Of a DNA stretch of 7,884 nt, positions 5,865-7,884 are shown piece after piece. A program made the position numbers and the translations under genes. The notes beneath the pieces are model-generated. The model was not told the origin of the DNA. It made no database searches and saw nothing but the letters and a program-made list of their open reading frames with translations. Where the stretch lies: NCBI GenBank assembly GCA_964344785.1, contig CAYFOR010000132.1:1-7884 (forward strand), given 5' to 3'. Numbering within the stretch: the stretch's first letter is position 1; every line of letters starts with the position of its first letter. This DNA is from Thiopontia sp964344785 (GTDB lineage: Bacteria > Pseudomonadota > Gammaproteobacteria > GCF-002020875).

Positions 5865-7774
5865 GAGTTGATATTTCCCTGCTCCAGATTGTGCTGATCC
5901 ATGGGTGTGAAACTGACCTCTATTGTGGTACCACCACCATTTCTGGGATAGATTCTACACACTCCACTCAGTGCATTTGAACGTTCGTGGATGATCGAAA
6001 GTCCATAATGCCCCGGTGTGCTGGTCTGCGGTTGCAGACCCACTCCATTGTCCTGAACAGAGAGTGTAATGATACCTGTCGGGGCGCATCGCAGTTCAAT
6101 CCATGCCTTGGAAGCGCTGGCATGTTGATAGATGTTGTTGAGTGCTTCGCGCAGAATATAAATCAGGTGAACGGCTTCGTGAGGATTGATTCTACATTCA
6201 CCCAGGCGGTTGTCCAGCATGATGTTGATATCACCCCGCTGCCTGAAATCCTCGACGGCCTGCAATATGGTATTGCTGAACTCATCGGTCTCAATGTTCA
6301 GGCGGAATGTGGTCAACAGCTCTCTCAATTGACGATAGGCATTATTCAGTTCCTGGCGAACATCGGCAACAATCTCTTCAATCGGACTGCAGTCACTGGT
6401 ACCGGATAACAGAGTCTGGATTCGACTGACCTCAATTTTCAGATAGGTGAGTGATTGGGCAAGTGAGTCATGCAGTTCACGTGCGATACTGCTGCGCTCT
6501 TCATTGATCAGGCTCTCGCGCTCCTGGGCAGAACCGCGGGCAATGTTGATTGCCGAAGCAATCTGTTCGGAAACCACCTTCAGTGCCGAGGTTTGCCAGC
6601 TGTCCAGTTCACTATCCGGTTGAAGCGTCAACAGTCCATAGGAGCGGTTGCTGTCCTGGATGGGAATGTTATACCGGCTGTCTTTCTCATCATGCGGCTG
6701 TGCAATGCAGTCGTGACAACCGGTGGCACAACTGTGCTGCTGTAGTGTTGTTGCCAGCACATAGCCACTGTCGGCGTTGCTGTTGGAGAGGCAAATCAGC
6801 CCGGAATCGATATTGAGAAAGCGCTTGATCTGCTCCAGGATATTCTTGTAACTGTCAGGATGTGTTGGATTCTTGCTCAAGATTGTGGATGTGTTGTAGA
6901 GCAGTTCCATGGCATTGCGCTTGTTCCTCAGATCATGGGTCTTCTGCTGGATCTCCTGTTCGAAATTGATATAGGTGACCGAGAGCTCTTCAGACATAGC
7001 ATTGAAGGTGTTGGAGAGTTCGGACAGCTCGTTGTTGCCATAGACCGATGCCCGATAGCTGAAGTCCCCGCTACGTATTTTCTCTGTCGCCAGTAACAGG
7101 CTCTGCAGCGGGATGAGAATATGGTTGTTGAGGAAGAGCATGGTTGAGAGGACGATCAACAGTGCGATGAAGAGACTTCCCGTTTCGATCATGTGGAGGT
7201 TCCGGATCTGTTGCTCGTTCTCCAGCTCGATCTTCTTCACCAGATTGTCGATTGTGGCGACAAAGTGGTCGACATGGGTAATGTAGCGCTGACCAATGAG
7301 CTCACGGGTGTTGCGTGAAATACTGGTCCAGTGTGAGGAGAGTTGCTGGCTCGAGAGGTGTTCCGGGGTCGCTCCCATCTTCTCATAGGCGAGCAGAATC
7401 GGCTTGAATCGTTTTTCCCAGCGATGGTGTACCTCCTGATAGGCCTGATAAATGGGGCTTTCCGGGTCGTCAGGAATAGCCTGCTTCAGCCTGGGACTAT
7501 GCAGTCTGGATTCGAAGTTCTCGACATGGTTCGTCTCTGACGGATTGCTCTCTTCAGGCTTTCGTTCCAGTGCGACAACCCGGTTGACCAGATCCGTGGC
7601 AATGCGGAAGGATTCCATTCGGAGTGATCCGGCCTGATTGATGGCGCTCCCCATTCCGGTGATTGATTCCGTGATGAAAATAGAACTCAACATGCTGGAA
7701 AAGGTCAGCAGGGTGATCCCTCCAAGAGCCAGTCCGAAACGTAGTGTGAGTGACTCTTTGTTGTTTTTTGACAT
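5846..7774 (-). CDS. narX: NarX-type nitrate/nitrite sensor histidine kinase
   Basis: 642-residue inner-membrane kinase. Order: TM1 (about 14-34); a P-box just outside it (about 43-60, AINQAGSLRMESFRIA), the nitrate/nitrite-binding motif of NarX/NarQ, with R52 matching the ligand-binding arginine; a periplasmic helical domain to about 195; TM2 (about 197-215); HAMP (about 216-268); a coiled-coil linker; a GAF-like central module (about 290-412) with a cysteine cluster C349, C353, C356; a HisKA_3 dimerisation domain with phospho-acceptor H435 (ARELHDSLAQS); and a HATPase domain with N-box REALNNIYQHA, G1 DNGVGL and G2 GHYGLSII. All catalytic motifs are intact. The ATG at 7774 has AGGA about 10 bases upstream. 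It is followed by narL with a 19-base overlap. The P-box makes nitrate/nitrite sensing very likely; NarX rather than NarQ is chosen from the pairing with NarL and the cysteine-bearing central module. Confidence 0.94.
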   Translation of the reverse strand: MSKNNKESLTLRFGLALGGITLLTFSSMLSSIFITESITGMGSAINQAGSLRMESFRIATDLVNRVVALERKPEESNPSETNHVENFESRLHSPRLKQAIPDDPESPIYQAYQEVHHRWEKRFKPILLAYEKMGATPEHLSSQQLSSHWTSISRNTRELIGQRYITHVDHFVATIDNLVKKIELENEQQIRNLHMIETGSLFIALLIVLSTMLFLNNHILIPLQSLLLATEKIRSGDFSYRASVYGNNELSELSNTFNAMSEELSVTYINFEQEIQQKTHDLRNKRNAMELLYNTSTILSKNPTHPDSYKNILEQIKRFLNIDSGLICLSNSNADSGYVLATTLQQHSCATGCHDCIAQPHDEKDSRYNIPIQDSNRSYGLLTLQPDSELDSWQTSALKVVSEQIASAINIARGSAQERESLINEERSSIARELHDSLAQSLTYLKIEVSRIQTLLSGTSDCSPIEEIVADVRQELNNAYRQLRELLTTFRLNIETDEFSNTILQAVEDFRQRGDINIMLDNRLGECRINPHEAVHLIYILREALNNIYQHASASKAWIELRCAPTGIITLSVQDNGVGLQPQTSTPGHYGLSIIHERSNALSGVCRIYPRNGGGTTIEVSFTPMDQHNLEQGNINSWITQI

Positions 7775-7818
7775 TGCTCTGAATCCTGTCGTGTTGATGA
7801 GGCATGACCTGCAAGAAA

Positions 7819-7847
7819 TTAGTACTCTGACAACACTGGTGTCCCAA
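7819..7847 (-). promoter_or_regulatory. Weak candidate sigma70 promoter for narXL
   Basis: On the minus strand TTGGGA (7847-7842) and TACTAA (7824-7819) are separated by 17 bases, upstream of narX. Matches to consensus are partial (4 of 6 and 3 of 6), and the window ends 37 bases further upstream. Other promoters outside the window are possible. No clear FNR palindrome is seen here, only a TTGAT half-site near 7794. Confidence 0.25.
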
Positions 7848-7884
7848 CGTTTAATCGAATAAATTCAATTGGTTATTGATGACG

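Noticed and set aside
7865..7879. TCAAT-N5-ATTGA inverted repeat upstream of narX
   Set aside because: The half-sites are in the opposite order to an FNR box and short; probably chance in an AT-rich stretch at the window edge.

Overview
The window looks like part of the anaerobic-respiration region of a denitrifying, ubiquinone-using proteobacterium. A gammaproteobacterium, possibly a sulfur oxidiser or a relative, is my best guess. That rests on the gene set (nosZ, ubiTUV, narXL) and on the close match of UbiU, UbiV and NarL to the enterobacterial proteins as I remember them; no search was run. All recognisable genes are intact except nosZ, which runs off the left edge.

Layout: (1) 1-1885, minus strand: nosZ, the periplasmic multicopper nitrous oxide reductase. 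It has a Sec-type signal peptide and all seven CuZ histidines, and is cut by the window edge inside the CuA motif. (2) 1886-2351: a 466-base divergent control region with no convincing gene but three FNR/DNR-type palindromes of the form TTGA-N6-TCAA. Two of them are nearly the same 14-mer, pointing outward toward nosZ and ubiT. (3) 2352-5230, plus strand: a tight operon ubiT-ubiU-ubiV-HPP. UbiT (SCP2 lipid-binding) and the 4Fe-4S proteins UbiU and UbiV allow ubiquinone synthesis without oxygen. The last gene is an HPP-family membrane protein whose start lies inside the end of ubiV. (4) 5208-7774, minus strand: narX-narL, a nitrate/nitrite two-component system with a clear P-box sensor and a NarL-type DNA-binding domain. 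It converges on the HPP gene with a 23-base tail-to-tail overlap.

Together the genes form an 'oxygen is gone, use N-oxides' module. NarX/NarL would sense nitrate or nitrite, and an FNR/DNR-type regulator would sense loss of oxygen (or NO). UbiTUV would keep the ubiquinone pool filled so that electrons can reach denitrification enzymes, and NosZ would carry out the last step, N2O to N2. The HPP protein is the least understood part; its family includes a plastid nitrite transporter, so N-oxide transport is a reasonable hypothesis. The enzymes are known families. What is notable is the promoter architecture, the HPP gene embedded in a quinone operon, and a small tandem duplication of the ubiU start site.
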